Shown here in pieces: positions 16,664 through 24,894 of a DNA stretch of 52,899 nt; positions within the stretch are counted from its first letter, which is position 1, and each line of letters opens with the position of its first letter. The position numbers and the translations under genes are program-made. The stretch is from Pullulanibacillus pueri (lineage in GTDB: Bacteria; Bacillota; Bacilli; Bacillales; Sporolactobacillaceae): NCBI RefSeq assembly GCF_014639255.1, contig NZ_BMFV01000035.1, positions 1 through 52,899 on the forward strand. Direction: 5' to 3'. The notes below the pieces were generated by a model, which saw nothing but the letters and a program-made list of their open reading frames with translations, did not search any database and was not told the origin of the DNA.

Positions 16664-17784
16664 TGATTTCAGAAAGTTACAAACACCAGTTGATTAAAGA
16701 GGCTAAGCAGATAGATGTTACCTTAGGGCAAACGTCTAATTTTGAAAAATTAGCTCAAGAAATAACTGATGAACTGAATGATAAAGCTGTTTTAGAGTTA
16801 ATAAAAAACTTAGGTATCTTAACTAAGAAACAATCCTTGCCTAAGATGGAGCAAAGGCAAGAAAAATTTATTGAGATATTATACAAATATCTAGGAGCAT
16901 CAAAAGTTGATGGGCTTTTCCAAGACTTAAAAGAGTCATCAAATGTTTCACTGGATGAGCTACTTAACCAATTAAACGAACTGGTTGGTCTCGAAAATGT
17001 GAAGCAACAAGTCCGTGATTTGATTGACTATAATCGAATACAACATTTACGAGTGAAAAACGGTTTGAAGAAGTCTAACAAAACTTTGCACATGGCATTT
17101 CTTGGTAATCCGGGCACAGCCAAAACTACAGTTGCTCGTATTGTTGGGAGGATGTATAAAGCTATCGGATTATTAAGTAAAGGACAATTTATTGAAGCGA
17201 GTAGGACTGATTTAATTGCTGAGTATCAAGGACAAACGGCAATCAAGGTAAAAAGATTAATTAATCGTGCAAAAGGTGGAGTCCTATTTATTGATGAAGC
17301 GTATAGTATAACAGAGAATGACCATAGCGATAGTTATGGGAGAGAAAGTCTTACTGAGCTAACAAAGGCTCTCGAAGATTATCGCAATGACCTAGTTGTA
17401 ATTGTAGCTGGATATACGAATTTAATGGAGCAATTCTTTGAATCCAACCCAGGATTAAAGTCAAGATTCAATACATTTATTTCATTTAGTAATTATTCAC
17501 TCGATGAGCTTGTTCAAATATTCATTTACACCTGCAATCAAAATGACTATTTTGCCGAAGATCAAGCTATTGAAAAAGTTCGCGATTTGTTGCAAATGAA
17601 ATTAAATGAAAAAGATGATCACTTTTCAAATGGTCGTCTTGTTCGGAATTTGTTTGATGATATAACGCTGAATCAGTCGAAGAGGCTGTCAAAGTTGACG
17701 GAGCATATTGCTAAAGAATCGTTGATGTTAATTACTAAAGAGGATGTTCCTCAAGATGGTGGGCTTTTTTCCATAGAGCAATAA
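16660..17784 (+). CDS. CbbX/SpoVK-like AAA+ ATPase, third gene of AAA+ cassette
   Basis: 374 residues from ATG 16660, overlapping the previous stop by 4 bp and behind GGGGTG. The N-terminal 110 residues are a helical cassette-specific domain; LDELLNQLNELVGLENVKQQV opens a classic AAA+ module. Walker A is GNPGTAKTT (149-157), with Ala where most members have Gly before the Lys; Walker B is VLFIDEAYS (D212, E213); sensor 1 is VVIVAGY; an arginine finger region is NPGLKSRF. The order matches the CbbX / SpoVK / EccA branch, ring ATPases that remodel partner proteins. The partners are presumably the two upstream membrane proteins. Function in this cassette is unknown. Confidence 0.88.
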   Translation: MMISESYKHQLIKEAKQIDVTLGQTSNFEKLAQEITDELNDKAVLELIKNLGILTKKQSLPKMEQRQEKFIEILYKYLGASKVDGLFQDLKESSNVSLDELLNQLNELVGLENVKQQVRDLIDYNRIQHLRVKNGLKKSNKTLHMAFLGNPGTAKTTVARIVGRMYKAIGLLSKGQFIEASRTDLIAEYQGQTAIKVKRLINRAKGGVLFIDEAYSITENDHSDSYGRESLTELTKALEDYRNDLVVIVAGYTNLMEQFFESNPGLKSRFNTFISFSNYSLDELVQIFIYTCNQNDYFAEDQAIEKVRDLLQMKLNEKDDHFSNGRLVRNLFDDITLNQSKRLSKLTEHIAKESLMLITKEDVPQDGGLFSIEQ

Positions 17785-17786
17785 AT

Positions 17787-17914
17787 CAACAATCAAAAAC
17801 TCAGTAATAGGAACCTTTGATGAAGGATACAAAAGTTATTATTACCTCGATTATGAAGATAGCATTAAGGTTGGTGATTCTATTCTGGTTACTGCAGGAA
17901 AGGAACCACACTGA
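17787..17914 (+). pseudogene. Short C-terminal coding fragment
   Basis: A frame reading IKNSVIGTFDEGYKSYYYLDYEDSIKVGDSILVTAGKEPH and a stop at about 17914 looks like the tail of a protein, with a beta-rich ending, but there is no start or upstream homologous sequence. Source gene not recognised. Confidence 0.35.
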
Positions 17915-17955
17915 GCGGAAATTTGATTGACTCTGCTTCTTAATTTAATAACTAT

Positions 17956-18022
17956 TGCACAGTACAACACTACTATGAAATAGAAGATTATAGTCCACAA
18001 TCTGGCACGATTGTGAATAGCT
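17956..18022. repeat. Dispersed repeat, second copy
   Basis: Matches 3524-3590 almost base for base (TGCACAGTACAAC...CTATGAAATAGAAG...TCCACAATCT), but without the hairpin that ends the first copy. Confidence 0.55.
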
Positions 18023-18025
18023 CTA

Positions 18026-18265
18026 ATGCAATTAGACAAACCACTGATTATCGTTCACCGCCAAGGAATGAGGGAAGACGAGAATACTATTCAATATTTG
18101 CAAGATCGGAACCGTTGTTACCTCATTGAGTGGGAGGAAGTGATGGATTTGCAGTTCCATGAAAAGCTTCTGGCTAAGTTGAACAGTCAGATAGATGAGT
18201 CCGTTGATAAGGGTGATCAGATTCATGCTATTGTTGAATATATTCTTAAAGAACTAGGAGATTGA
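18026..18265 (+). pseudogene. C-terminal fragment, possibly a family 28-type glycosyltransferase
   Basis: 79 codons beginning right after a repeat, with no ribosome-binding site. KPLIIVHRQGMREDENTIQYLQDRNRCYLIEWEEVM resembles the nucleotide-sugar-binding end of GT28/UgtP-type glycosyltransferases (KP...PGQE.EN..F...G). The rest of such an enzyme is absent, so this is probably a truncated tail fused to the repeat. The identification is tentative. Confidence 0.35.
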
Positions 18266-18269
18266 TCCG

Positions 18270-18686
18270 TTGAGGCACATAGTAACAAACCGCAAAAATG
18301 CATTGCTGGTATTATCCATCTTATTTATTTTATTTTTTACTTTTCTTCCGCATAGCTCTTTAGGTATTGGTGTAGAAAAGGGCTATCTTAACCTTAATCC
18401 ACTGGCTATGTTCCACTTTGCGTCTTTCTCTTCTTTCATCATTAATAATATAGGAAATGTCATGTTGTTTATCCCTTTTGGCTTTACCCTATCAATGAGA
18501 TTACCCAATCAGAATAAGTGGAGGATAGTAGGTATAGGTTGCCTATTATCAATGATGATTGAGATTACTCAGTTGTTCATGCCTAACCGGTGCACAGATT
18601 TTGATGACGTGATTTTGAATACAGTAGGGACCTTGCTGGGATGGGTAATTTATTCGAATTGGAAGAATGACCACTGGAAGAAGTAG
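18270..18686 (+). CDS. VanZ-like family membrane protein
   Basis: 138 residues from TTG 18270, with AGGAG 10 bp upstream. Four hydrophobic segments (ALLVLSILFILFFTFLPHS, NIGNVMLFIPFGFTLSM, IVGIGCLLSMMIEITQLFMPNR, VILNTVGTLLGWVIY) and the VanZ signatures NxxxFxPFG and EixQ.f.p.R..D.dDvilNt.G..lG are all visible. VanZ-like proteins are linked to teicoplanin resistance in enterococci but are mostly uncharacterised. It directly follows a broken gene. A decayed copy lies at 20417-20530. Confidence 0.85.
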   Translation: MRHIVTNRKNALLVLSILFILFFTFLPHSSLGIGVEKGYLNLNPLAMFHFASFSSFIINNIGNVMLFIPFGFTLSMRLPNQNKWRIVGIGCLLSMMIEITQLFMPNRCTDFDDVILNTVGTLLGWVIYSNWKNDHWKK

Positions 18687-18817
18687 ACTCGCCTTTTGTA
18701 TTTAATGGAGGTGCTGATAAAGGGATATTATTCAATGTATACCCAAGGGCTTTAAACATTAGTTCAATTGGAAGTATAAATTACAGGATAGCCTCCTACT
18801 ATTAGAAGAGTATTATG

Positions 18818-19588
18818 TTAAATAAATGGAGTAGAGAGTTGTTGATTAATATAGTTTTGGGATTGTCTGAACACAATTTCTTCATAATGGAAGATTAAAT
18901 TAATCCAGTTAAGCTGTTCTTCAATTGTTAAGTGGCCTAGTTTATTGGCATTTTCAATGGATAATTTAAGAATATCCCAACGTCGTTTAATAAGACGCTC
19001 CGGATTATTTACAGGTAATGTTGCTAGTTCGAATAAATGGTATTTTACAGCTTCATCTAAAGTGTTGTCTATTCTAAGAAAGCGAGCCATGTCATTAACA
19101 GTAGTGGCTGCTTGATTCTCCTCAACTTGTGTGTGGAACTCTGCGGGAACATCCTCAACAATTAAATATTGGGTTACCTCATTTATCGGTTTTCTTATTT
19201 GATTAGCAACTTCTTGAACCGATAGATTGGAGTCAAGAAGTTTTAAGAGAATATTGTGTTTTAAATTCCAAGTGGTCGTCTTGGATTCTTTTAAGCAATG
19301 AGCAAGTAAATGAATTAGACGTTCTCGATTATTTCTATACTTATATAAGCGGCATGGTAATAGCGTACCTCGCCTGTTTCTATTTCTTAGGACGTAATAA
19401 TCCTTATGACCAGTAATTAGACGGTATCCTTTTTCCATTTCTTCAACTATAAAAGTTGCATCTAAATTGTTGAAAAAATTGAGGTATTCTTCTCTTTTTC
19501 TGAGACCCGTTATATCATGATTGAATTCCTCTTCACAAAGTATTTCCTTGATATCATCAATCATTAAATAACGAACAGTTAAACCCAT
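18818..19588 (-). CDS. ParB-like N-terminal domain protein
   Basis: About 256 residues from ATG 19588 with GGGGTG 6 bp upstream; the longer frame starts inside that site. Residues 50-100 (MEKGYRLITGHKDYYVLR...LLPCRLYKYRNNRERLIHLLAHCLKES) follow the ParB/Sulfiredoxin pattern, with G-H-K where ParB has GHRR or GERR. Residues about 112-145 (LLKLLDSNLSVQEVANQIRKPINEVTQYL) are a ParB/KorB-like helix-turn-helix. There is no ParA partner nearby, so it is more likely an accessory DNA-binding or CTP-switch protein than a partition protein. The C-terminal 100 residues are not recognised. Confidence 0.6.
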   Translation of the reverse strand: MGLTVRYLMIDDIKEILCEEEFNHDITGLRKREEYLNFFNNLDATFIVEEMEKGYRLITGHKDYYVLRNRNRRGTLLPCRLYKYRNNRERLIHLLAHCLKESKTTTWNLKHNILLKLLDSNLSVQEVANQIRKPINEVTQYLIVEDVPAEFHTQVEENQAATTVNDMARFLRIDNTLDEAVKYHLFELATLPVNNPERLIKRRWDILKLSIENANKLGHLTIEEQLNWINLIFHYEEIVFRQSQNYINQQLSTPFI

Positions 19589-19830
19589 GGTTATCACCCC
19601 ATATCAATATATGAGGTAGTAAATTTGTCCTATACATAAGAAAATAATTAGTGCATTTTACATAAAAATGAAGTTAGAAGGGTTTTTGATAAGTGGGGGA
19701 ATTTAAGTTTTTAGTATGCAATCAAGTTAGACTTAAGTGGGTTATACACCGTGTTTAAGCCTGTAAATTCATGCCCTGGCTGCATTTATTTATGCTATGC
19801 TTTCTGTAAAAAGCATTTGGAGGTGTGGGT

Positions 19831-19992
19831 ATGATAGATTTTGAAAGACTAGATAATAAGAAATTTGCATATAGCTGTCTCGCCTCACTTAATGAAAAAA
19901 ATTGCTTGAATATGATAGCGCTCAATTCGAACTTAGTTTTGATAGGAGTCTTCTCGAGTGTTGTGATGCTCGTCTTACAAAGAAAAAAGTAA
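19831..19992 (+). CDS. Candidate type I toxin, small membrane peptide
   Basis: 53 codons from ATG 19831 with TTGGAGGTG 7 bp upstream. The peptide has a polar N-terminus (MIDFERLDNKKF), then a single membrane helix LVLIGVFSSVVMLVLQ and a basic end RKK. An internal ATG at 19912 would give a 26-residue form closer in size to TxpA/BsrE toxins. The C-terminal coding sequence and the following hairpin are repeated at 49327-49398. It lies opposite a leftward promoter of the same kind as the antitoxin promoters at 50 kb, so a type I toxin is the best reading. The N-terminal extension is unlike known members. Confidence 0.55.
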   Translation: MIDFERLDNKKFAYSCLASLNEKNCLNMIALNSNLVLIGVFSSVVMLVLQRKK

Positions 19993-20128
19993 CCGCCCCC
20001 TCAGACCAAAGAGTAAAGGTAGTTACTTTTTTCTGTTTACTACTATTCACTTGAGGTCAGCCGCTCTTCATGCGGCATGTAGTTGCCACCAGACTGAGCG
20101 TTCGCTTCGCTTGGTCTCTTTTTATTAT
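19983..20128 (-). ncRNA. Predicted antisense antitoxin RNA
   Basis: A leftward promoter TTGAAC - 17 bp - TATAAT (reverse complement of 20135-20163) would start an RNA near 20128. It would end at the two-way hairpin AAAAAAGTAAC (19983-19993) / GTTACTTTTTT (20022-20032). The RNA overlaps the 3' end of the toxin transcript, as RatA does with txpA. Confidence 0.6.
20091..20122 (+). terminator. Terminator of the 19.8-kb toxin transcript
   Basis: AGACTGAGCG (20091-20100) pairs with CGCTTGGTCT (20108-20117) through two wobbles and is followed by CTTTTTATT. The corresponding hairpin occurs at 49946-49972 and 50479-50505. Confidence 0.65.
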
Positions 20129-20134
20129 ACGTTC

Positions 20135-20163
20135 ATTATAAATGAAATATACATTAGGTTCAA
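20135..20163 (-). promoter_or_regulatory. Sigma-A promoter of the antisense RNA
   Basis: On the minus strand: TTGAAC (20163-20158), exactly 17 bp, TATAAT (20140-20135). The same boxes and spacing are found at 49989-50017, 50524-50552 and 50639-50667. Confidence 0.75.
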
Positions 20164-20330
20164 CAGCCATGAATACGACTACTGAAAGTATAAATTTGGG
20201 GTACACCTGCAAATTTAGGATCTTTTACTTAAGTTTAAACCAGCGCGCCTCATATTGTTCATCTCAAGATGGTTGCCCTAATATTGGGATTTTTAATGAT
20301 GAATAGCCGCCTTATTACGGATCTGATTGA

Positions 20331-20364
20331 CTCACATTTCAATAACAACATTTCGAAATGTGAG
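20331..20364. repeat. Perfect hairpin of unknown role
   Basis: CTCACATTTC (20331-20340) and GAAATGTGAG (20355-20364) form a 10-bp perfect stem. No gene ends here and no T-run follows. 20164-20416 otherwise shows no gene. Confidence 0.5.
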
Positions 20365-20416
20365 TGTTGTTGACACTTTAGAGAAAGGAGCTATTCTTTC
20401 ATACCTTTTATCACTC

Positions 20417-20530
20417 TTCTCAGTTGTTTATGCCTAACCGCTGCACAGATATTGATGATGTGATTTTGAATACATTAGGGGCTTTGCTGGGAAGCGTGTT
20501 TTATTCAGTGTTAAGAATGACTAGTAGAAA
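20417..20530 (+). pseudogene. VanZ-like gene remnant
   Basis: Encodes SQLFMPNRCTDIDDVILNTLGALLGSVFYS, closely matching residues 95-130 of the intact VanZ-like protein at 18270-18686 (TQLFMPNRCTDFDDVILNTVGTLLGWVIYS). Only the last quarter of the gene is present. Confidence 0.75.
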
Positions 20531-20690
20531 AGATGAGGATTGGAAGCTATTACCCAAGATCAACTGAAATCATGAATGGTCCACGGGGGTTGGGTTATCA
20601 AGAACGGCACTCATTGAAGCGGATAAAGAAAGAACTTATTTGAAATAGAAAAAAGTAGAAAACTATTATAAGGTTGTACGTGGCTGAAAT

Positions 20691-20730
20691 AGAACCCCTA
20701 TTAATCAATGACTTGATTAATAGGGGTTCT
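20691..20730. terminator. 18-bp perfect hairpin terminator
   Basis: AGAACCCCTATTAATCAA (20691-20708) and TTGATTAATAGGGGTTCT (20713-20730) pair perfectly around a 4-base loop. The T-rich flank TTTATTACTA favours rightward termination, but it also lies just after the leftward GntR remnant and may work both ways. Confidence 0.75.
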
Positions 20731-20736
20731 TTATTA

Positions 20737-21051
20737 CTAGTTATTAGGAAAATCAAAATGGAGTAAGCTTTGTGCGCCTTGGCTTGTAATGAGGTGTTCA
20801 ATCAATGACACGGGGTGTTCATGCTCATCAAAAGCTATACAGCAAAGTAATAATACCGGTTCGCCTTTATGTAGTTTTAAGGTTGGAAAATCTTCCTTTA
20901 AAACTTGAGGCTCAAGGATTAGCCGGGTTCTAGAAATTTTAACCCCAGCCTGCTCTAATGCTGGAATGACTAATTCAAATTTAGAAATCCTTTCAAAAAG
21001 GGTACCGTTGTCATATGGCAACAATCTGTAGAAAAAATTAATGAACTCTCT
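20737..21051 (-). pseudogene. GntR-family regulator, UTRA domain remnant
   Basis: The minus-strand frame reads LFERISKFELVIPALEQAGVKISRTRLILEP...HKGEPVLLLCCIAFDEHEHPVSLIEHLITSQGAQSLLHFDFPN. This is the ligand-binding UTRA domain of HutC-type GntR regulators (the E..L.....PVL.l.r...de...p.e pattern). The frame is open only back to about 21051 and the winged-helix DNA-binding domain is absent, so the gene is truncated. Confidence 0.7.
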
Positions 21052-21319
21052 TGATCTTATTTAATTTAGAGAAGTAAACCTAATCCCAAGATAATATTGA
21101 AAACGCATTTATTGTGATTGAACGAGTTTTAGCTGAGGCCAATGGGACATAGCTATAATGTTTCATTGATCTGGGCTTTTATTCAACAAATAATCAATCG
21201 CCATTAAAAAGTTGAAGAAGTAATGGAGGTTTTCAATCAACATTTGACGAATATCAAGATATATCATACTAGAAATTTCAAGCCAATACTATTGAAAATA
21301 ACTTGAAAGAGGAGGAGCT

Positions 21320-22228
21320 ATGAAAACTGTAAATGGTTTTATGAGCAATGCTAAAGAAATGATAAAGAATCCTTTAGGTATTATAGCTCTTTTTATTTCA
21401 TTAATTTACGCTATAGCGAGTTTGGTTTTGACAGTATCAACGAGTGCATTATCGAAAAATCAAAATTGGGTTTTAGTGTTATTTATTGTGCTGTTTCCGT
21501 TAATTGTATTATCCGCCTTCATTTACCTCGTAGTCTATCATCATCAGAAATTATATGGGCCAAGTGATTTTAGAGATGAGAATAATTTCTTTAGACAGTT
21601 AAGTACGTCAGAACAAAGGGAAAAACGTCAAGAAGAGGTCATGAATCTATTAAAGGTTGAAAATGAAGAAAAAGATGCTGGTGATAATGATTCAATGCAA
21701 GAGGTTAAGGCTAATAATGGTGATGAGGACAAGGCGAATAATAACGGTGAAAGTGTACTAAGTTTTATTCATGATAACGCAGAGAATATTATTTCAAATT
21801 TGTCCAATCTTGGTCTTTTAACAGAAGAGTCTGTTTTGAGATTATTGGAATCCGAATTAGGGGTCACTGTTAGGAGACAAATGGCATTGGATTTAGGGAG
21901 CCAAACAATAAGTTTTGATGGCATGGCGTTTAAGAACAATAAGATTATTGGTATAGAAATTAAACTCTTTAAAAGTGGTAGAATTAATATGAGTAAAGTA
22001 TTAGACATTAGTAACTTAGTCGAGAAAATCCTACAGAGCAAACGAGATATTAAAAAATTCAAATTCATTTTTGCCTTTGTATCAGTTAAGCCTTTTATAA
22101 ATAAAGCTCAAATTGAAAAAGCTATAAATGATAAACTTAAGACATATGCGGACGTCGATATCAGATTCTATAACTTAGAGGACTTGGGTATATTTGTAAA
22201 TAATAATTTAGTAGAGGCGCTAGACTAA
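21320..22228 (+). CDS. Membrane-anchored PD-(D/E)XK-like nuclease, putative
   Basis: 302 residues from ATG 21320 with AGAGGAGGAG just upstream. Two N-terminal membrane helices (LGIIALFISLIYAIASLVLTV and WVLVLFIVLFPLIVLSAFIYLV) are followed by an acidic, low-complexity linker (residues about 95-150). A soluble domain then carries SFDGMAFKNNKIIGIEIKLF: D200 followed by E213-x-K215, the spacing of a restriction-endonuclease-like D...ExK core. The domain continues with alpha/beta sequence to the end. The nuclease reading is motif-based inference. The layout of a membrane anchor plus a nuclease-like domain recalls membrane-tethered defence effectors. It stands alone, downstream of repeats. Confidence 0.6.
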   Translation: MKTVNGFMSNAKEMIKNPLGIIALFISLIYAIASLVLTVSTSALSKNQNWVLVLFIVLFPLIVLSAFIYLVVYHHQKLYGPSDFRDENNFFRQLSTSEQREKRQEEVMNLLKVENEEKDAGDNDSMQEVKANNGDEDKANNNGESVLSFIHDNAENIISNLSNLGLLTEESVLRLLESELGVTVRRQMALDLGSQTISFDGMAFKNNKIIGIEIKLFKSGRINMSKVLDISNLVEKILQSKRDIKKFKFIFAFVSVKPFINKAQIEKAINDKLKTYADVDIRFYNLEDLGIFVNNNLVEALD

Positions 22229-22487
22229 TTCCTACATATTCTAATAATTGTTCTGATAAGAGAAAATTATCTTATTACTAGTGGTGGAATATTATATAGA
22301 TATGAGAACCAATCGTATAGAAGATATATGTATAAGGGGTTGAGCGCTTCATGTAACGTAGGGGTAACTTTAATACAGATTCATTAAAAAATCCTCCCAA
22401 AGAGGTTTTTTTTGTGGAAATAAAAAGGAAATTGAGTTTTTGTGTCGAAAGAGTGTATTAAGAGAAAATGTGAAGGAGGTGTTGGGC

Positions 22488-22814
22488 TTGGAAGTGATGG
22501 ACAAAGAGTATTTAGTGGAAGTCAAAAGGGACGATGGCTGGCACGGGGTACTTCCAATCTATACAGCTCAAGAGGATTTTTTGAGTGATTATATCTGGTT
22601 TACCATTTATTCGAGGGATGATTTATGCCGGTTGTTAGAATATCAGGGTCATCCAATCCGCCTTAAAAAGCCACATTATTTTCCTGATCACTTACTTGAT
22701 GAAGAAAATGATGATGTGCTCCTATTTGAAGAGGTTTTAGAGATCAGCGAATGGAGATACATCGATGGGAGATTTGTGGCCTCATCAAAAAAATGCAAAG
22801 AATTTATCAGATAA
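22488..22814 (+). CDS. Conserved-looking hypothetical protein
   Basis: About 108 residues from TTG 22488, with AAGGAGGTG (22473-22481) at ideal distance; ATG 22497 is too far from it. Acidic, soluble, rich in aromatic residues (KRDDGWHGVLPIYTAQEDFLSDYIWFTIYSRDDL, HYFPDHLLDEENDD). Size and acidity recall contact-dependent immunity proteins, but I do not recognise a family. A tetraloop terminator follows immediately. Confidence 0.6.
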   Translation: MEVMDKEYLVEVKRDDGWHGVLPIYTAQEDFLSDYIWFTIYSRDDLCRLLEYQGHPIRLKKPHYFPDHLLDEENDDVLLFEEVLEISEWRYIDGRFVASSKKCKEFIR

Positions 22815-22837
22815 AGTCCTTCGGGGCTTATTTTTTT
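22814..22837 (+). terminator. Terminator with UUCG loop
   Basis: AAGTCC (22814-22819), TTCG loop, GGGCTT (22824-22829), then ATTTTTTT. Confidence 0.75.
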
Positions 22838-23026
22838 ATAGAGTACAAGACTTATTCAAGGGGGCTTCTTGTATAGTTATTGGAATGAAGTCTTTCTGAT
22901 TATTGAGTGGAAAAATTTGAAAGAAAAATGCTTTATAGGGAAATAAATAAATATTTCAATAAAAAGAGAGCGGCGGACCGCCCATTTAATCATTTTGACG
23001 ATAGAAATCTTTGTTTTTTGTCGCCT

Positions 23027-23395
23027 TTATCTTTCTACCAATTCTAGCTTCTCGCCATTCGGGCCTTTGAAAAAGGCGATTTTGACGGTATCTTTTAAAA
23101 TTCCTCGAGGCTCTTCATCAACTAATGTCACGCCGGCTTCTTTTAGTCGTGAGAGTTCGGCTTCAATGTCTTCAACGGTAAAGGCTAAGTGGTTCACGAT
23201 GCCTTCGGTTTCGATCTTGTCACCATAGACAAGTTCAATCTCTACACTCGGCTGCTCTGGAAAAAATAAAAAGGCCAATTCAACACTATCATTTAGCCAC
23301 TCTCTATTTCTTAGCTCTAAACCCAGAATGTTTTGATAGAAAGCTAAAGACTCATCCATGTCATTTACCATGATCCCAATATGCTCCATTTTCAT
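23027..23395 (-). CDS. VOC/glyoxalase-family protein
   Basis: 122 residues, start ATG with GGGAGGAAAG 7 bp upstream. The sequence has two beta-alpha-beta-beta-beta repeats: MEHIGIMVNDMDESLAFYQNILGLELR and VNHLAFTVEDIEAELSRLKEAGV, with KGPNGEKLELVE at the end. The metal positions of glyoxalase I (H near residue 5, E in EIEL, H of VNHLAF, E of LELVE) are all present, so it may be a lactoylglutathione-lyase-like metalloenzyme. The substrate is unknown. It is monocistronic. Confidence 0.82.
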   Translation of the reverse strand: MKMEHIGIMVNDMDESLAFYQNILGLELRNREWLNDSVELAFLFFPEQPSVEIELVYGDKIETEGIVNHLAFTVEDIEAELSRLKEAGVTLVDEEPRGILKDTVKIAFFKGPNGEKLELVER

Positions 23396-23788
23396 AATGC
23401 TTTCCTCCCACCGAAAAGAGTATGTGTACCTTTATATCATAATCCAGATTGGACGGTTCCAACAGTAAAAGTTTTAATTTTTTAAATAGGGGAAATCCTT
23501 AATGCTGATTTGTCATGTTTTCTTCTATTTATATTTTAAAAGTGGGCCAGTTGACGGATAAACGCAAACTGAAGGCTCAGATTATTTTTAGAGATTCCCA
23601 CATAGCTATTCATCCCCTTCTATGACTAAAAACTCTAGATTCACTCAATCATTTTCCCCGTACAGTTATGGTATGTTTATTTTATAACGTCAGAATCTTG
23701 GAGGACCTTATAAGTGCAACTATGGGCCTCGCCAATAAGGCTGTCGAAAGGCTAAGTTTTCTAACAATAACCATTAAGGGGTAGACTC
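23396..23788. other. Intergenic, promoter region only
   Basis: About 390 bp between divergently transcribed genes. It presumably holds promoters for both the VOC and the WYL genes. I see no further gene or strong hairpin. Confidence 0.4.
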
Positions 23789-24733
23789 ATGAATAAAACA
23801 GACCGTTTGTTAGCCATCGTGCTCGAGTTACAACGTCAAGACGTCAGAAGGGCTGAAGATTTAGCGGCGCTATTTGAAACGAGCGTACGGACGATCTACC
23901 GCGATATCCAAGCACTATGTGAGGCCGGTGTACCAATAATCGGGGCACCTGGGACAGGCTATTCCCTAATGGAAGGCTTTTTCCTACCCCCTATTAGTTT
24001 CACGGTTCAAGAGGCCGTAAGTTTGCTGATGGGAACGGACTTTATCGAACAACAATTTGATGATGATTATCGTGTCAAGGCTCAAGAGGCGCGCTGCAAA
24101 ATAGAGGCCATTCTGCCGGAGCGTGTACTCGATGAAACTTCTCGTGTACGCAATGTTATGCGTTTGCTCCATTCTGATAAGGAGCATCAGTCAAAAGAAA
24201 GAGAATATCTAGAAAGGATCCGTCGAGCGATATTAGAAAAGAGAAAAATCAACTTTCATTATGTTAAAAAATTTGCAGATGCTGAAGGAGAGCGGCATAG
24301 TGTTCGTACTGTGGCTCCCTATGGGTTGGTGCTCGTTGAAGGCTCATGGATGCTGGTTGCCTATTGTGATCTGCGTCAAGACATTCGTCATTTCCGCTTA
24401 TCCCGAATCACAGAATTGATAGACTTGAAGGAGCGATTCGAATTACCCCTGCATTTTAAACTGAGTCAGTATACCCCACTAGATGATCGCTCTTTATTCG
24501 TCCGCATTCGCTTTAACCATGACATCGCTGATAAGGTGAAGGAATCAAACTATCATTACATCGTGGATATGGAAGAGCATCAAGATGGATTTTATGTAGA
24601 CCTACGTGTTCGGCATTTGGATGAAGTTTTGCAATGGGTCCTTGGTTGGGGAGCTGATGCAGTTGTTTTGGAGCCTAAAGCACTCCAACATCGGATTTGT
24701 GAGGAAGCTCAAAAAATTTTAAAACGCTACTGA
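23789..24733 (+). CDS. YafY-type HTH regulator with WYL domain
   Basis: 314 residues, ATG 23789. The N-terminal HTH_11 domain (residues 1-60) includes KTDRLLAIVLELQRQ and RAEDLAALFETSVRTIYRDIQALCEAGVPIIGAPGTGYSL, the DeoR-like start of WYL regulators. The WYL domain (about 145-225) contains RKINFHYVKK...RTVAPYGLVLVEGSWMLVAYCDLRQDIRHFRLSRI, and a WCX C-terminal part follows. Such proteins are ligand-responsive repressors or activators. There is a terminator at its stop codon; the next gene (VOC) is about 275 bp downstream and may be a target. Confidence 0.88.
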   Translation: MNKTDRLLAIVLELQRQDVRRAEDLAALFETSVRTIYRDIQALCEAGVPIIGAPGTGYSLMEGFFLPPISFTVQEAVSLLMGTDFIEQQFDDDYRVKAQEARCKIEAILPERVLDETSRVRNVMRLLHSDKEHQSKEREYLERIRRAILEKRKINFHYVKKFADAEGERHSVRTVAPYGLVLVEGSWMLVAYCDLRQDIRHFRLSRITELIDLKERFELPLHFKLSQYTPLDDRSLFVRIRFNHDIADKVKESNYHYIVDMEEHQDGFYVDLRVRHLDEVLQWVLGWGADAVVLEPKALQHRICEEAQKILKRY

Positions 24734-24757
24734 CATACTGATGTCAGTAGCGTCGTT
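24725..24757 (+). terminator. Terminator overlapping the WYL gene stop
   Basis: CGCTACTGAC (24725-24734) pairs perfectly with GTCAGTAGCG (24743-24752), followed by TCGTTTTAT. The stop codon lies inside the left arm. Confidence 0.75.
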
Positions 24758-24894
24758 TTATAATCAGAGTGAGTCAACATAAAGGAGTGAGAGATAAACG
24801 CAAAGGATGTCTTGCTTAGAAGGAGGACACTAGCAATTGACATTTAGAAGGGTTATTGGGATAAATTATGGGACGATCAGTAGCAAGCGTGGTC

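Noticed and set aside
18818..19588. Plasmid partition gene parB marking an integrated plasmid
   Set aside because: No ParA partner, parS-like sites or replication gene nearby; only a ParB-like domain can be supported.
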